Below, piece by piece: positions 54,854-63,561 of a stretch of DNA of 64,000 bases. Source of the stretch: Lentzea sp. NEAU-D7 (GTDB lineage: Bacteria; Actinomycetota; Actinomycetes; Mycobacteriales; Pseudonocardiaceae); NCBI RefSeq assembly GCF_026242055.1, contig NZ_JAPJDL010000003.1, forward strand, positions 196,796-260,795, in the 5' to 3' direction. Both the position numbers and the translations under genes were made by a program. How positions within the stretch are numbered: position 1 is the first letter of the stretch; the number at the start of each line of letters is the position of its first letter. Under the pieces are notes generated by a model. It was not told the DNA's origin. It did not search any database and worked only from the letters and a program-made list of their open reading frames with translations.

Positions 54854-56968
54854 TCAACCTCCACATTTCGCGAGGTGCCGCCGCAGGCTCGCCTGCCGTC
54901 CCAGGTCGCCGTGCCGCTCGGCGATGCCGAGGCCGAGGCGCAACGTCTCCGCCGCCGTCGCCCGGTCCCGGCGCAGCAGGTGCACCAGCCCCAGCTCCTC
55001 CAGGCTCGCCGCCTCACCCGCCGCGTCGGCACCCTCGCGGAACAGGTGCAGACTCCTCGCCAGCGCCGTCGCGGCGTCCTCGGTCCGGCCCGACCGGCGG
55101 TGCAGCGCGCCGATCCGGTGCAGCACGCCCGCGCACCCCCGATCGTCGCCTTCGAGAGAGCTGAGCCTCAGGCTTTCCTGATAGCAACGGAGCTCGCGCG
55201 CGTGGTCTCCTCTCTTGCCGTAGGCACTTCCCAGGTGTTCCAACACCGCGGCCTCGACGCACTTCAGTCCCAGCTCACGCGCCAGAGCGAGGCTCTCCTC
55301 ACCCATCTCCACGGTCTCCATCACCTCACTGAGGTTGGTGAGGCACACCGCCACGCCGTTGGTGTCGCCCAGCTCCCGGAACCTCGCCAGGGCGCGGTGC
55401 AGGTGACCGGCGTCCTGCAGCGCGACGCCCAGGTCCATCTCCACGATCGCGCGCGCCGGCGGGTCGCTCGCCACGGGCAACGCCAGCCGGCACATCTCGG
55501 CCCAGTCCTCGCGATGGCCGCGGCTCAGGTAGTACGGGAACAGGCCGGTCGCGAGCCGGACCAGCGCCCCGGCCGGCACACCGGGCGTCCGGCAGAGGCC
55601 GACCAGGTGGGGGCGGTGCTCGTCGAGCCACGTGAACGCCGCCGCGGCCGTGGTGAAGTCCGGCGCACCCTGCGCCCACGCCGGGTCGGCCCAGGTGCCG
55701 CGGAAGCTGTGCGGCACGGCGAGCGCCACCGACCGCCACGCCACCGCGACGAACAGACCGGCGACCCTGCCCAGCGCCTCGGGGTCCGCGGGCTGTTCAC
55801 GCGCATAGGCCCGGACGAGGTCGTGCATCCGGTAACGGCCGGGCGTCGTGGCCTGCACCAGGTGCAGGTCGGCCAGCCGTTCCAGCACCAGCTCGGCGGC
55901 GAGCCCGTCCACGTCGAGCAACCGGGCGGCGACCGGCAGCGACACGTCCTCGAAGACGCCGAACAGCGTGAACGCGCTCTGGTCCGACGGGACCAGCTGG
56001 TCGACGGACACGGCGAAGCTCGCGCGGATCCCCGCGTCGTCGCGGTCCAGCTCGTCGAGCCTGCGCACGGCCAGCCGGCGGGCGAGGTGGGAGAGCGGCC
56101 AGGCAGGGCGGGACGCGAGCCGGGCACCGGCGAGGTGGACGGCGAGCGGCAGCCGTCCGCAGTGCTCCACGACCCGCGCAGCGGCCTCGGGGTCGGCGGC
56201 GGTCCGTTCCGGTCCCGCGTAGGCCGCGAGCAGGTCGAGCGCCTCGCGCTCGGGCAGCACGTCCAGCCTCAGGTGACGGGCCTGCGGCAGGGTGTCCATG
56301 GCCCGGCGGCTGGTCACGACCGTCGCGCAGCCCGCGGTGCCGGGCAGCAGCGGCTGGATCTGGCCGGCCGTCGCCGCGTCGTCGAACACGAGCAGCACCC
56401 GCTTCCCGGCCAGTGCGGACCGGAACCGCGCGGCGGTCTCGGCCAGCGTCCCGCCGTGGTCGGGCCTGCCGAGCGCGCGCAGCAGCTGGCCCAGCGCGTC
56501 CTGCGGCGGCAGGCTTCCGCGCAGGTCCAGGTAGAGCTGGCCGTCGGGGAAGAGCTCGCCGACGCGGTGGGCGACGTGCAACGCGAGCGACGTCTTGCCG
56601 ACTCCCGCCATGCCCGCGACGACCACCACGCCCGACCGTTCGACGAGGCCGGTCAGCTCGGCGACCTCGGCCTCCCGCCCGGAGAACCGCACCGGCGCGG
56701 CGGGCAGCTGCCTGACCGGTGCGCACGGCGTGCGGCGGGGTTGGGGCGTGCGGGCGGCGGCCGCGGCGAACTCGGCCCGCTCGTCCGCGCTCAGGCCGAG
56801 CGCGTCGGCGAGCCGGAGCACCGTGGCGCGATGGGGGTACCGGCGGTCGCCCCGTTCCAGGGAGCCGACCGCCTGACCGCTCAGGCCGGCCTTCTCGGCC
56901 AGCGCCTCCTGGGTGAGTCCGGCGGCGATCCGGTGATGGCGCAACAGGATTCCCAGCGCAGAGTCCAC
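54854..56968 (-). CDS. XRE-NB-ARC-TPR regulator (STAND ATPase)
   Basis: A 704-residue signal transduction protein. Residues 1-70 form an XRE-type HTH (RHHRIAAGLTQEALAEKAGL). Residues 95-380 are an NB-ARC ATPase with P-loop GMAGVGKTS (K125), Walker B VLLVFDDAA, CATVVTSRRA and GRLPLAVHLAGARL. The rest is TPR-like (LARELGLKCVEAAVLEHLG, GRTEDAATALARSLHLF). It resembles AfsR-like/SARP-less regulators of actinomycete secondary metabolism. Target promoters are not evident; the I36-like gene is its only close partner. Confidence 0.92.
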   Translation of the reverse strand: MDSALGILLRHHRIAAGLTQEALAEKAGLSGQAVGSLERGDRRYPHRATVLRLADALGLSADERAEFAAAAARTPQPRRTPCAPVRQLPAAPVRFSGREAEVAELTGLVERSGVVVVAGMAGVGKTSLALHVAHRVGELFPDGQLYLDLRGSLPPQDALGQLLRALGRPDHGGTLAETAARFRSALAGKRVLLVFDDAATAGQIQPLLPGTAGCATVVTSRRAMDTLPQARHLRLDVLPEREALDLLAAYAGPERTAADPEAAARVVEHCGRLPLAVHLAGARLASRPAWPLSHLARRLAVRRLDELDRDDAGIRASFAVSVDQLVPSDQSAFTLFGVFEDVSLPVAARLLDVDGLAAELVLERLADLHLVQATTPGRYRMHDLVRAYAREQPADPEALGRVAGLFVAVAWRSVALAVPHSFRGTWADPAWAQGAPDFTTAAAAFTWLDEHRPHLVGLCRTPGVPAGALVRLATGLFPYYLSRGHREDWAEMCRLALPVASDPPARAIVEMDLGVALQDAGHLHRALARFRELGDTNGVAVCLTNLSEVMETVEMGEESLALARELGLKCVEAAVLEHLGSAYGKRGDHARELRCYQESLRLSSLEGDDRGCAGVLHRIGALHRRSGRTEDAATALARSLHLFREGADAAGEAASLEELGLVHLLRRDRATAAETLRLGLGIAERHGDLGRQASLRRHLAKCGG

Positions 56969-57015
56969 GTCTCATCCCCCCGCGGGAAGCACGCACGCGC
57001 CGCCGGTCCGGTTGC

Positions 57016-57651
57016 CTACAGGACCTCGGTGATCAGCAGGTCGGCCGACCCCTTCGACGAGTTCACCATCAACGCGTTGACGTGGTCGGTGCCGTGCAGC
57101 ACCCGTTCCTCCGCCTCCGACAAGGTGCGCCCGTACCGCAGGTGCCGGTCGATCAGGCGCTGCACGCGCACGTCCTCGTCGATGAACAGGAACCACGCCT
57201 CGTCCAGGATGATCCGGACGCGTTTCCACTTGTCGTAGTTGAGCAGCAGGTAGTTGCCCTCGGTGACGACGAGCGGGACGTCCGGGTGCACCGGCACGGC
57301 GCAGGCGATCGGTTCCTCGATCTCGCGGCGGAACTCCGGCGCGTAGATCATGTCCGGGCCGCAGGCCTTGATCCGGCCGAGCAGGTCCACGTAGCCGGGG
57401 ATGTCGAACGTGTCGGGCGCGCCCTTGCGCTCGACCAGCCGCAGCCGTTCGAGTTCGCTCTGCGCGAGGTGGAAGCCGTCCATCTCGACGAGCACGGCCT
57501 GGCCGTCGAGCGCCTCGACGAGCCTCCGCGCGAGTGTCGACTTGCCCGAACCGGGTGCGCCGCCGATGCCGAGAATCTTGCGCTCACCCTGATCGGTGAG
57601 AACCCGAGCCCGTTCTAGCAGCTCGTCGAACCTGACCTGCTGTCCTGCCAC
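57016..57651 (-). CDS. Nucleoside/sugar kinase, uridine-kinase fold
   Basis: A 211-residue P-loop kinase. ILGIGGAPGSGKSTLARRL (P-loop 31-39), VEMDGFHLAQSELERLRL and VVTEGNYLLLNYDKWKRV place it in the uridine kinase/FrcK-type family often called nucleoside or nucleotide kinase. It overlaps the PfkB gene by 37 bp on the same strand, so the two kinases are co-translated. The substrate is probably a sugar or nucleoside fed by the neighbouring genes. Confidence 0.88.
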   Translation of the reverse strand: MAGQQVRFDELLERARVLTDQGERKILGIGGAPGSGKSTLARRLVEALDGQAVLVEMDGFHLAQSELERLRLVERKGAPDTFDIPGYVDLLGRIKACGPDMIYAPEFRREIEEPIACAVPVHPDVPLVVTEGNYLLLNYDKWKRVRIILDEAWFLFIDEDVRVQRLIDRHLRYGRTLSEAEERVLHGTDHVNALMVNSSKGSADLLITEVL

Positions 57652-58460
57652 CGTGCCAGCTCCTCAACCCAGTCCCCGACCGCACCGACGCGAACGGCGG
57701 CCGCCTCCGACGCGAAGCCGATGGCACCCACCGGGTCCGCGCCTGACGCCAGCGCGTAGGCGTACGCGCCGTGCCAGACGTCGCCGGCACCGTTCGTGTC
57801 CTTCACCTCCACCGCGGGGACGGGCAGCTCTCCGGAAGAGCCGTTCCGCGACCAGGTGACCGGCTTCGCACCGTGCGTGCGAATGACCAGCGGCACCCCG
57901 TAGGAGTGCACCTCGGCCTCGGACCGCTCGAACCCGTGAGAGCAGGCGGCCACGTCCACCAGCGGCAACAGGTGATCGAGGACAGGTTTCCAGCTCCCGG
58001 CGTCGAGCACCACAGGCAATCCCGCGGCTTTCGCCCGCCGGGCGACCGGGATCGCGAGGCCTTCGTGGTGTCCGTCCAAGAGCACCACGTCCGCGGCAGC
58101 CAGAAGATCAGACAAATCCGGCGCCGTCACCGGCACCGAGGCGTTCCGCGAAACGACCGTGCGCTCCCCATCAGCGTCTCTGACGACGACCATGCTCACG
58201 GGCGTCGTGCCCGGCACGGCGGTCACTTGGACCGGGTCCAAGGAGGCCCTGACGAATTCACCCAATGCGTCGGCACCCAGTGCGGTGAGCAACGCGGACC
58301 CGCCGCCCAGTGCCGCGACCGCACGCGCCGCGTTGGCCGCCGGACCGCCGGGCGACAACACCGCGCTCAGCGAGCGGACCTTCTGCCCGGCGTCCGGGAA
58401 CTCGTCCACCCGTTGGGTCACGTCGAGAGTTGTGAGCCCGACACACAGCACGGCTGCCAT
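57615..58460 (-). CDS. PfkB-family carbohydrate kinase
   Basis: A 281-residue ribokinase-type enzyme. PGGPAANAARAVAALGGGSA is the first PfkB block, and VKDTNGAGDVWHGAYAYAL (DTNGAGD, 221-227) the second, carrying the catalytic Asp. I start at ATG 58460 (GGAGG upstream) rather than far upstream, where the frame would run into the divergent LacI gene. The overlap with the P-loop kinase is 37 bp. Confidence 0.92.
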   Translation of the reverse strand: MAAVLCVGLTTLDVTQRVDEFPDAGQKVRSLSAVLSPGGPAANAARAVAALGGGSALLTALGADALGEFVRASLDPVQVTAVPGTTPVSMVVVRDADGERTVVSRNASVPVTAPDLSDLLAAADVVLLDGHHEGLAIPVARRAKAAGLPVVLDAGSWKPVLDHLLPLVDVAACSHGFERSEAEVHSYGVPLVIRTHGAKPVTWSRNGSSGELPVPAVEVKDTNGAGDVWHGAYAYALASGADPVGAIGFASEAAAVRVGAVGDWVEELARWQDSRSGSTSC

Positions 58461-58493
58461 CTGGCCTTCCTCCAAACGGGTATGGTCCCAGGT

Positions 58494-58506
58494 CATGGTC
58501 ACCATG
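58494..58506. promoter_or_regulatory. Palindrome at the LacI-type start codon
   Basis: CATGGT-C-ACCATG, a perfect 6-bp arm dyad overlapping the two start codons of the LacI-type gene, within the 34-bp gap region between divergent starts. It may be an operator for autoregulation or simply the result of two in-frame ATGs. Confidence 0.3.
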
Positions 58507-59472
58507 CGGGATGTCGCGGCTCTCGCGGGGGTCTCCATCACCACGGTGTCACACGTGATCAACGAGACGAGGCCGGTCGCCGGGGACACGCGCGAGCGCG
58601 TCCAGAAGGCGATCGACGAGACCGGGTACACGGGCGACGCGATCGCGCGATCGCTGGTCATGGGCGGCACGAAGTCGCTGGGCCTGGCCGTGTCACTGGT
58701 CTCCCACCCGTACTTCGCCGAGCTGATCGCCGCCATCGAGTCCGAGGCGACTCGCAACGGCTATTCGCTCGTGCTGATCGACACGAGGGACACCCCCGAA
58801 TCCGAGCAGACCGCGGTCAGAACACTGCGCTCGCGAAGAGTCGACGGGCTGCTGCTCACACCGTCCGCCGGCGCCGGGGGAAGCCTCGTGCTGCCGGAGC
58901 TCAAGAGGCTGAACATCCCCACGGTGCTGGTCGACCGGCTGACCGTGGCCAAGGACATCGACCAGGTCGGGCCGGAGAACGTGCAGGCCACGTCGGGTCT
59001 GGTGAAACACCTCGCGGAGCTGGGCCACCGCCGGATCGGCATCGTCTGCGGCCAGGCGGGCGTGGCGACGACCGAGGAACGCATCCTCGGCTACCGCCTC
59101 GGCCTCGGCCGCGCGGGCCTGAAGTGGGACGAGGCGCTGGTGTCGCAGAGCGGCTGGCTCGCGCCGCTGCTCGACCAGGAGGACCCGGCCACGGCCGTCG
59201 TCGCGGCGGACCACCTCGTCACGGTCGGCATGCTGCACGAGGCTCGGGCCCGCGGCCTGAAGCTCGGCACCGACCTGGCCGTCGTCGCCTACGACGAGGT
59301 CGAGTGGGCCACCCTGATCGAACCGCCGCTCACGACACTGGCCCAGCCGGTCGAGGAGATCGGGCGGACCGCGGTGAAGCTGCTGCTCTCCCGCATCGCC
59401 GACCCGCAGAGGCCGCCGGAGACGATCCGGCTCGCGCCCTCGCTCCGGCACAGGCAGTCCTGCGGATGCTGA
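58495..59472 (+). CDS. LacI-family transcriptional regulator
   Basis: A 325-residue repressor. The HTH MVTMRDVAALAGVSITTVSH and hinge VINETRPV lead to a periplasmic-binding-like sugar domain (SLGLAVSLVSHPYFAELIAA, RRVDGLLLTPSAG, VVAADHLVTVGMLHEA). It is divergent from the PfkB/kinase pair and overlaps the isomerase start by 7 bp, so it is placed to control both directions. Confidence 0.94.
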   Translation: MVTMRDVAALAGVSITTVSHVINETRPVAGDTRERVQKAIDETGYTGDAIARSLVMGGTKSLGLAVSLVSHPYFAELIAAIESEATRNGYSLVLIDTRDTPESEQTAVRTLRSRRVDGLLLTPSAGAGGSLVLPELKRLNIPTVLVDRLTVAKDIDQVGPENVQATSGLVKHLAELGHRRIGIVCGQAGVATTEERILGYRLGLGRAGLKWDEALVSQSGWLAPLLDQEDPATAVVAADHLVTVGMLHEARARGLKLGTDLAVVAYDEVEWATLIEPPLTTLAQPVEEIGRTAVKLLLSRIADPQRPPETIRLAPSLRHRQSCGC

Positions 59473-60197
59473 TCCCGGGGCTGGTCTCGGTGACGTTCCG
59501 CCAGCTCACGATCTCCGAGATCGGCGAGCTGGCGACCGAGTGCGGGCTGCAGGCCGTCGAGTGGGGCGGCGACGTGCACGTGCCGCCCGGCGACTTCGCT
59601 GCGGCGCGGCGGGCGCTGGACACGGGCCTGAAGGTAGCCGCGTACGGGTCGTACTACCGCGCGGGCGTCTCCGACCGGGCCGACCTGGCGCCGATCCTGG
59701 AGACCGCGGCCGAGCTCGACGCGCCGCTCGTGCGGGTCTGGGCGGGCACGTCCGGATCGGAGGAGTGCCCCGACCGCGCGCCGGTGGTCGATGCGCTGCA
59801 CCACGCCGTCGAACACGCGGAGGCGATGGGCACGAAGATCGCGCTGGAGTACCACCGGAACACTCTGACGGACACGCTGGACTCGACGGTGCAGCTGCTC
59901 GACGAGGTCGACGGCGTGGTGTCGTACTGGCAGCCGCGCGGAGGCCAGGACGTGTTCTCGGCCGTGCACGAGGTGCGGACGCTGGAGCCGGTGACGGCGC
60001 ACGTCTTCTCGTGGGGCACCGGTGGCTTCGAGGAGCGGTTCCCGCTCGCCGAGCGCCGTGACCTCTGGAAGCCGGTGCTGACCGAGCTGGCGCGCGACGG
60101 CGTCGAGCGCAACGCGCTGCTGGAGTTCGTGCTGGACGACTCGCCGGAGCAGTTCCGCGAGGACGCCAGGACGCTGCTGGGCTGGCTCAAGCAGTAG
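59466..60197 (+). CDS. Sugar phosphate isomerase/epimerase-like TIM barrel
   Basis: A 243-residue xylose-isomerase-like barrel. ITSEIGELATECGLQAVEWGG-type N-terminus (SEIGELATECGLQAVEWGGD) provides the typical E-W-G strand; LVRVWAGTSGSEE, IALEYHRNTLTD (metal Glu/His) and HVFSWGTGGFEE follow. Reaction is probably a keto-sugar epimerase/isomerase step. It overlaps the LacI gene by 7 bp and the convergent GH76 by 11 bp. Confidence 0.87.
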   Translation: MLIPGLVSVTFRQLTISEIGELATECGLQAVEWGGDVHVPPGDFAAARRALDTGLKVAAYGSYYRAGVSDRADLAPILETAAELDAPLVRVWAGTSGSEECPDRAPVVDALHHAVEHAEAMGTKIALEYHRNTLTDTLDSTVQLLDEVDGVVSYWQPRGGQDVFSAVHEVRTLEPVTAHVFSWGTGGFEERFPLAERRDLWKPVLTELARDGVERNALLEFVLDDSPEQFREDARTLLGWLKQ

Positions 60198-61284
60198 CGA
60201 CGTCCAGACCGTTCCGTTCGAGCAGGGCGGCCGCCTCCAGGCACATCCAGCCACCGAGCTGGACGGACAGGTCGCGGCCCTCCACCTCGTCGGCCGGGGC
60301 GGCCCACTCGGGACCGAACAGCGGCCCGCTCACCGCCATCACGCGGTTGTTCCACGCCGCTTCCGCCGACTGCACCACGAGCTCCCTGGCCAGGTCGGCC
60401 GTCTCGTGCCGTTCGGGGTCGAGGCCGGGAATGATCAGCGCGGCCTGGGCCAGGTAGCGGACGAGGATGCCCGCGAACAGGCCGCCGTCACCCCCGCCCT
60501 GACCCCGGATCACGCCGTTGGTGGCGAGGTCGTCGTGCACGGCGGTGATCGTGCGGGCGGCCTTGTCGAGCCACTTGTCCTGCTGCCCGTGCTGGGCCAG
60601 CTCGACGCACGCGCCTATGAGAACTCCTTGGCAGTACGTGTAGATGTTCTTCTCGTACTCGCGGATCTCGCCGTTGGGGTGGACGTGCAGGCCGTCCCAC
60701 GCGAGACCGTTCCCGGGGTCGACGAGGTGCTCCTCGACCCAGTCCACGATGGACCGCGCGCGGGCGAGGTCGGTGCGTTCGTTCTGGCGGGCCAGGAAGA
60801 TCGCGGCCGGACCGTTCGCGGGGACGTTCTTGAAGTCGTCGTTGCGCTTCCACCAGATACCGCCACCGGCGTGGTCGGTCCAGCCGTCGCGCAGCCGCAC
60901 GGCGATCGCGTCCAGCGCCTTGGGCTTGGCGATGCCGACCTCGCGCTGGGCGCGCTGCAGGGCGAGGCCGAGCCACGCGATGTCGTCGTAGAAGTCGTTG
61001 GTCCAGCCGAGGACGTTGCGCACCCGGATGCCCCGCACGACCTTGGCGACGGCCGTCTTGCGCAGCTCGCTGGGCGAGCGCAGGTAACCGTCGATCATGC
61101 AGTCCAGCAGGTGCGCCTGCCACCAGTAGTTGAAGCTGGTGTGGATCTTGTCCTTGAAGAGCGGGGGCCACGCCCTCGCGCCGAGAAGCGTGCCCGGCAC
61201 ACCCCAGACCCGCCGAAGGTGCCTGGAGTACACCGCGCGCTCCGCGACACCCGCGCGTGCCGCCAGCAGTTTCGCGATCACCAC
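60187..61284 (-). CDS. Glycoside hydrolase family 76 (alpha-1,6-mannanase-like)
   Basis: A 365-residue (alpha/alpha)6 protein. The tandem catalytic acids are in VLGWTNDFYDDIAWLGLAL (DD), and GGGIWWKRNDDFKNVPANGP, EKNIYTYCQGVLIGACVELA and RGQGGGDGGLFAGI match GH76. No obvious signal peptide (N-terminus VIAKLLAARAGVAERAV), suggesting cytoplasmic action or leaderless export. It follows the sugar-kinase cluster and probably trims mannan or similar glycan; inference. Confidence 0.87.
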   Translation of the reverse strand: MVIAKLLAARAGVAERAVYSRHLRRVWGVPGTLLGARAWPPLFKDKIHTSFNYWWQAHLLDCMIDGYLRSPSELRKTAVAKVVRGIRVRNVLGWTNDFYDDIAWLGLALQRAQREVGIAKPKALDAIAVRLRDGWTDHAGGGIWWKRNDDFKNVPANGPAAIFLARQNERTDLARARSIVDWVEEHLVDPGNGLAWDGLHVHPNGEIREYEKNIYTYCQGVLIGACVELAQHGQQDKWLDKAARTITAVHDDLATNGVIRGQGGGDGGLFAGILVRYLAQAALIIPGLDPERHETADLARELVVQSAEAAWNNRVMAVSGPLFGPEWAAPADEVEGRDLSVQLGGWMCLEAAALLERNGLDVATA

Positions 61285-61309
61285 CTGGCCATCGTGCGTG
61301 CTTGACCGG

Positions 61310-61987
61310 TCAAGAAGCTCGGTGAATCGCCCAGTGGTACAGGCCCATGGCCACAGAAGTTGTGAGGTTGTAACTGCTGACCTTCTCGCGCATGGGCAGC
61401 CGGACGATCCTCACGGCCTTCTCGCGGACCTCTGCCGAGAGCCCGTGGCGTTCCGAGCCGAACGCCAGCACCGCGTCGTCGGGGATCGGGCCTTTCAGCA
61501 GGTCACCGTCCGCGTCGAACGCGATCAGCTCGCCGGAGAAGTCGAGGCTGCCGACCTTGGCGACCGGCAGCGCGAAGTGCAGTCCGGCCGACCCCCGCAG
61601 CACGTTGGGGTGCCACGGGTCGACGTCACCGGTGGAGATCACGCCACCCGCGTCGAGGCCGGCAGCCACCCGGATGGCGGCGCCGAAGTTGCCGAGGTTG
61701 CGCGGGTTGTCGAGCAGGACGACCGGGGCGTCCCGGTCGAACGGCAGGTCGGGCCTCTCCGCGAACCCCGCCACACCCGTCGGGTGCGTGCGGCCGACCC
61801 TGAGCTTGAAGTGGTTCTGGTCGACCTCCGTGGCGGCCTCGAACCGCTCGCGCAGGTCGGGTGCGTGCGTCTCGGCGAGGCTGATCGCGGCGGCGAGGTC
61901 CGTCGTGATCAGCGGGTGCACGTCGGCGCCGAAGCGCAACGCGTGCTTAACAGCGTGAAAGCCTTCGAGCAGCACGGTGACCAGCAT
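61310..61987 (-). CDS. TrmH-family RNA methyltransferase (SpoU)
   Basis: A 225-residue knotted SAM methyltransferase for tRNA or rRNA ribose 2'-O sites. VVLLDNPRNLGNFGAAIRVA, LAFGSERHGLSAEV and LPMREKVSSYNLTTSVAMGL are the SpoU motifs; motif III reads SSYNLTTS rather than the common SLNVS. It overlaps the DUF2784 gene by 41 bp. A similar order (SpoU-like, small protein, pyrE) exists in mycobacteria. Confidence 0.92.
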   Translation of the reverse strand: MLVTVLLEGFHAVKHALRFGADVHPLITTDLAAAISLAETHAPDLRERFEAATEVDQNHFKLRVGRTHPTGVAGFAERPDLPFDRDAPVVLLDNPRNLGNFGAAIRVAAGLDAGGVISTGDVDPWHPNVLRGSAGLHFALPVAKVGSLDFSGELIAFDADGDLLKGPIPDDAVLAFGSERHGLSAEVREKAVRIVRLPMREKVSSYNLTTSVAMGLYHWAIHRAS

Positions 61988-62324
61988 AGAAGCCGATCCA
62001 CGAGATGATCACGATCGACCCCAGCACCAGCTGGACCAGTGTCGACGCACTTTCCGGATACCAGACGCCGTCGATGTAGTGGTCGATGAAACCCGTCCCC
62101 AGCGGCGGCATGCCCGCCTGCGCGCGGAGGTACTCCTCCGCGGTCGTCAGCGGACACGTCACCGGCATCAGCAGGCTCAGGACAGCCCACGCGCCGATCG
62201 CCAGGTGCGGATAGATCACACCACGCCACCGCCATGCGATGAACCCGCCCACCAGCAGGAACGCCAGCACGGCGAAGTGCAGCAGCATGACCGCTTCGGC
62301 GAAGACCCTGGCCATTCGCACCAC
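61947..62324 (-). CDS. DUF2784 membrane protein
   Basis: A 125-residue protein with four membrane helices (EAVMLLHFAVLAFLLVGGFI, WAVLSLLMPVTCPLTTAEEY). TCPLTTAEEYLR and HYIDGVWYPES are the DUF2784 signatures. GTG 62324 has GGAGG five bases upstream; ATG 62315 is an alternative. Function is unknown. Confidence 0.9.
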   Translation of the reverse strand: MVRMARVFAEAVMLLHFAVLAFLLVGGFIAWRWRGVIYPHLAIGAWAVLSLLMPVTCPLTTAEEYLRAQAGMPPLGTGFIDHYIDGVWYPESASTLVQLVLGSIVIISWIGFYAGHRAARRLSRC

Positions 62325-62374
62325 CCCGTCCTCCAGACTAAGACGGGGTGGCTCGAAGCGCTCTCGATAAAACC

Positions 62375-62941
62375 TCAGGCGAGCCCGAGATCGTTCAGGT
62401 CGAGCAGGTAGCGGTACTGCAGACCCTCGGCCTCGATGGCCTCCTTGGCGCCGGTGCCGCGGTCGACGACCGTGGCGACGCCGATCACGTCGGCCCCGTG
62501 CTCGCGCAGCGCGTTGACGGCCGTGAGCACCGAACCACCCGTGGTGGAGGTGTCCTCGACCGCGAGCACCCGCTGGCCGCGCACGTCGATGCCCTCGATC
62601 TGGCGCTGCATGCCGTGGGCCTTGTTCGCCTTGCGCACGACGAACGCGTCGAGCACGTCACCGTCCGCGCCGGCGGAGTGCATCATGGCGTAGGCGACGG
62701 GATCCGCGCCGAGGGTCAGACCGCCGACGGCGACGAAGTCCCAGTCCGACGTGAGCTGCCGCAGCAGCTTGCCGATCAGCGGTGCCGCCGCGTGGTGCAG
62801 CGTCGCCCGCCGCAGGTCGACGTAGTAGTCGGCTTCCTTGCCGCTGGAGAGGGTCACCTTGCCGTGCACCACGGCCAATTCGCTCACGAGACGAGCGAGT
62901 TCTGACTTAGCGTTCGCGTCCAAGACCACTTCAGTTCGCAC
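62375..62941 (-). CDS. pyrE: Orotate phosphoribosyltransferase
   Basis: PyrE joins orotate to PRPP to give OMP in pyrimidine synthesis. About 188 residues with VHGKVTLSSGKEADYYVDLR, VGGLTLGADPVAYAMM, DAFVVRKANKAHGMQRQIEG (PRPP loop side) and VLAVEDTSTTGGSVLTAVNA (PRPP motif). The start is unclear: GTG 62941, GTG 62929 or GTG 62959, none with a good ribosome site. The stop is 50 bp before the DUF2784 start. Confidence 0.96.
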   Translation of the reverse strand: MRTEVVLDANAKSELARLVSELAVVHGKVTLSSGKEADYYVDLRRATLHHAAAPLIGKLLRQLTSDWDFVAVGGLTLGADPVAYAMMHSAGADGDVLDAFVVRKANKAHGMQRQIEGIDVRGQRVLAVEDTSTTGGSVLTAVNALREHGADVIGVATVVDRGTGAKEAIEAEGLQYRYLLDLNDLGLA

Positions 62942-62994
62942 GGGTCGCAAGCTTCGCACACCCGCGCGTCCGACGCCTCGTACGCTGCATCACC

Positions 62995-63546
62995 GTGAGC
63001 ACCCTCTACGTCGAACAGCCGTGGACCGCGATGAGCCTGTTGTTCCGGCCGCACTACCGGGTGGAGGTGTTCGACGAGCACGGCGCTCCGGTGGCGGTGG
63101 TCAGGGAACGATCCGGCCCCGGCCTGCAGCGGCCCCTGCGGCACACCGGGTTCTCGGGCTGGACGACGTTCGAGCTCGACGTCGTCGCCCCGCACGGCCA
63201 GCCGATCATGCACATCAGCAGGGGATTCGGGCGGCGGTCGCAGGTCCGCGTCAGCACGCCGCAGGGCCAGGTGATCGGGACGATCAAGACCCACGGCGCG
63301 TGGCAGCAGTCGCTGCACGACGCGAGCGGTCAGCAGCTCTGCTTCTTCGGCGACGTCGCGCGGATCGAGACCGGTGGCCGTGCCAAGCGGGACGGCAGGC
63401 GCGTACGCCGCGACGTCGTCCGGATCAACCCGCAGGTGACCGAGCCGCTGCGGTCTCTGGCGACCGCCTGCGCGGTCGCCTTCGACGTCGTCCGGGGTAC
63501 CGGGACCAGCCACACGAGCAGCGGCGGGGTGGACTGGCCCGTCTAG
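62995..63546 (+). CDS. LURP-one/scramblase-like protein
   Basis: A 183-residue beta-rich protein. LLFRPHYRVEVFDEHGAPVA, TTFELDVVAPHGQPIMHISR and FGRRSQVRVSTPQGQVIGTI resemble the LURP-one/tubby-like barrel found in phospholipid scramblase-like bacterial proteins. No signal peptide. It is divergent from pyrE (54 bp between start codons). The function is unknown. Confidence 0.78.
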   Translation: MSTLYVEQPWTAMSLLFRPHYRVEVFDEHGAPVAVVRERSGPGLQRPLRHTGFSGWTTFELDVVAPHGQPIMHISRGFGRRSQVRVSTPQGQVIGTIKTHGAWQQSLHDASGQQLCFFGDVARIETGGRAKRDGRRVRRDVVRINPQVTEPLRSLATACAVAFDVVRGTGTSHTSSGGVDWPV

Positions 63547-63561
63547 GCCTGGCTACCAGGC
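63547..63561. terminator. Short hairpin between convergent genes
   Basis: GCCTGG-CTA-CCAGGC, a 6-bp stem with a 3-base loop that includes the stop of the downstream minus-strand gene. Confidence 0.5.
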
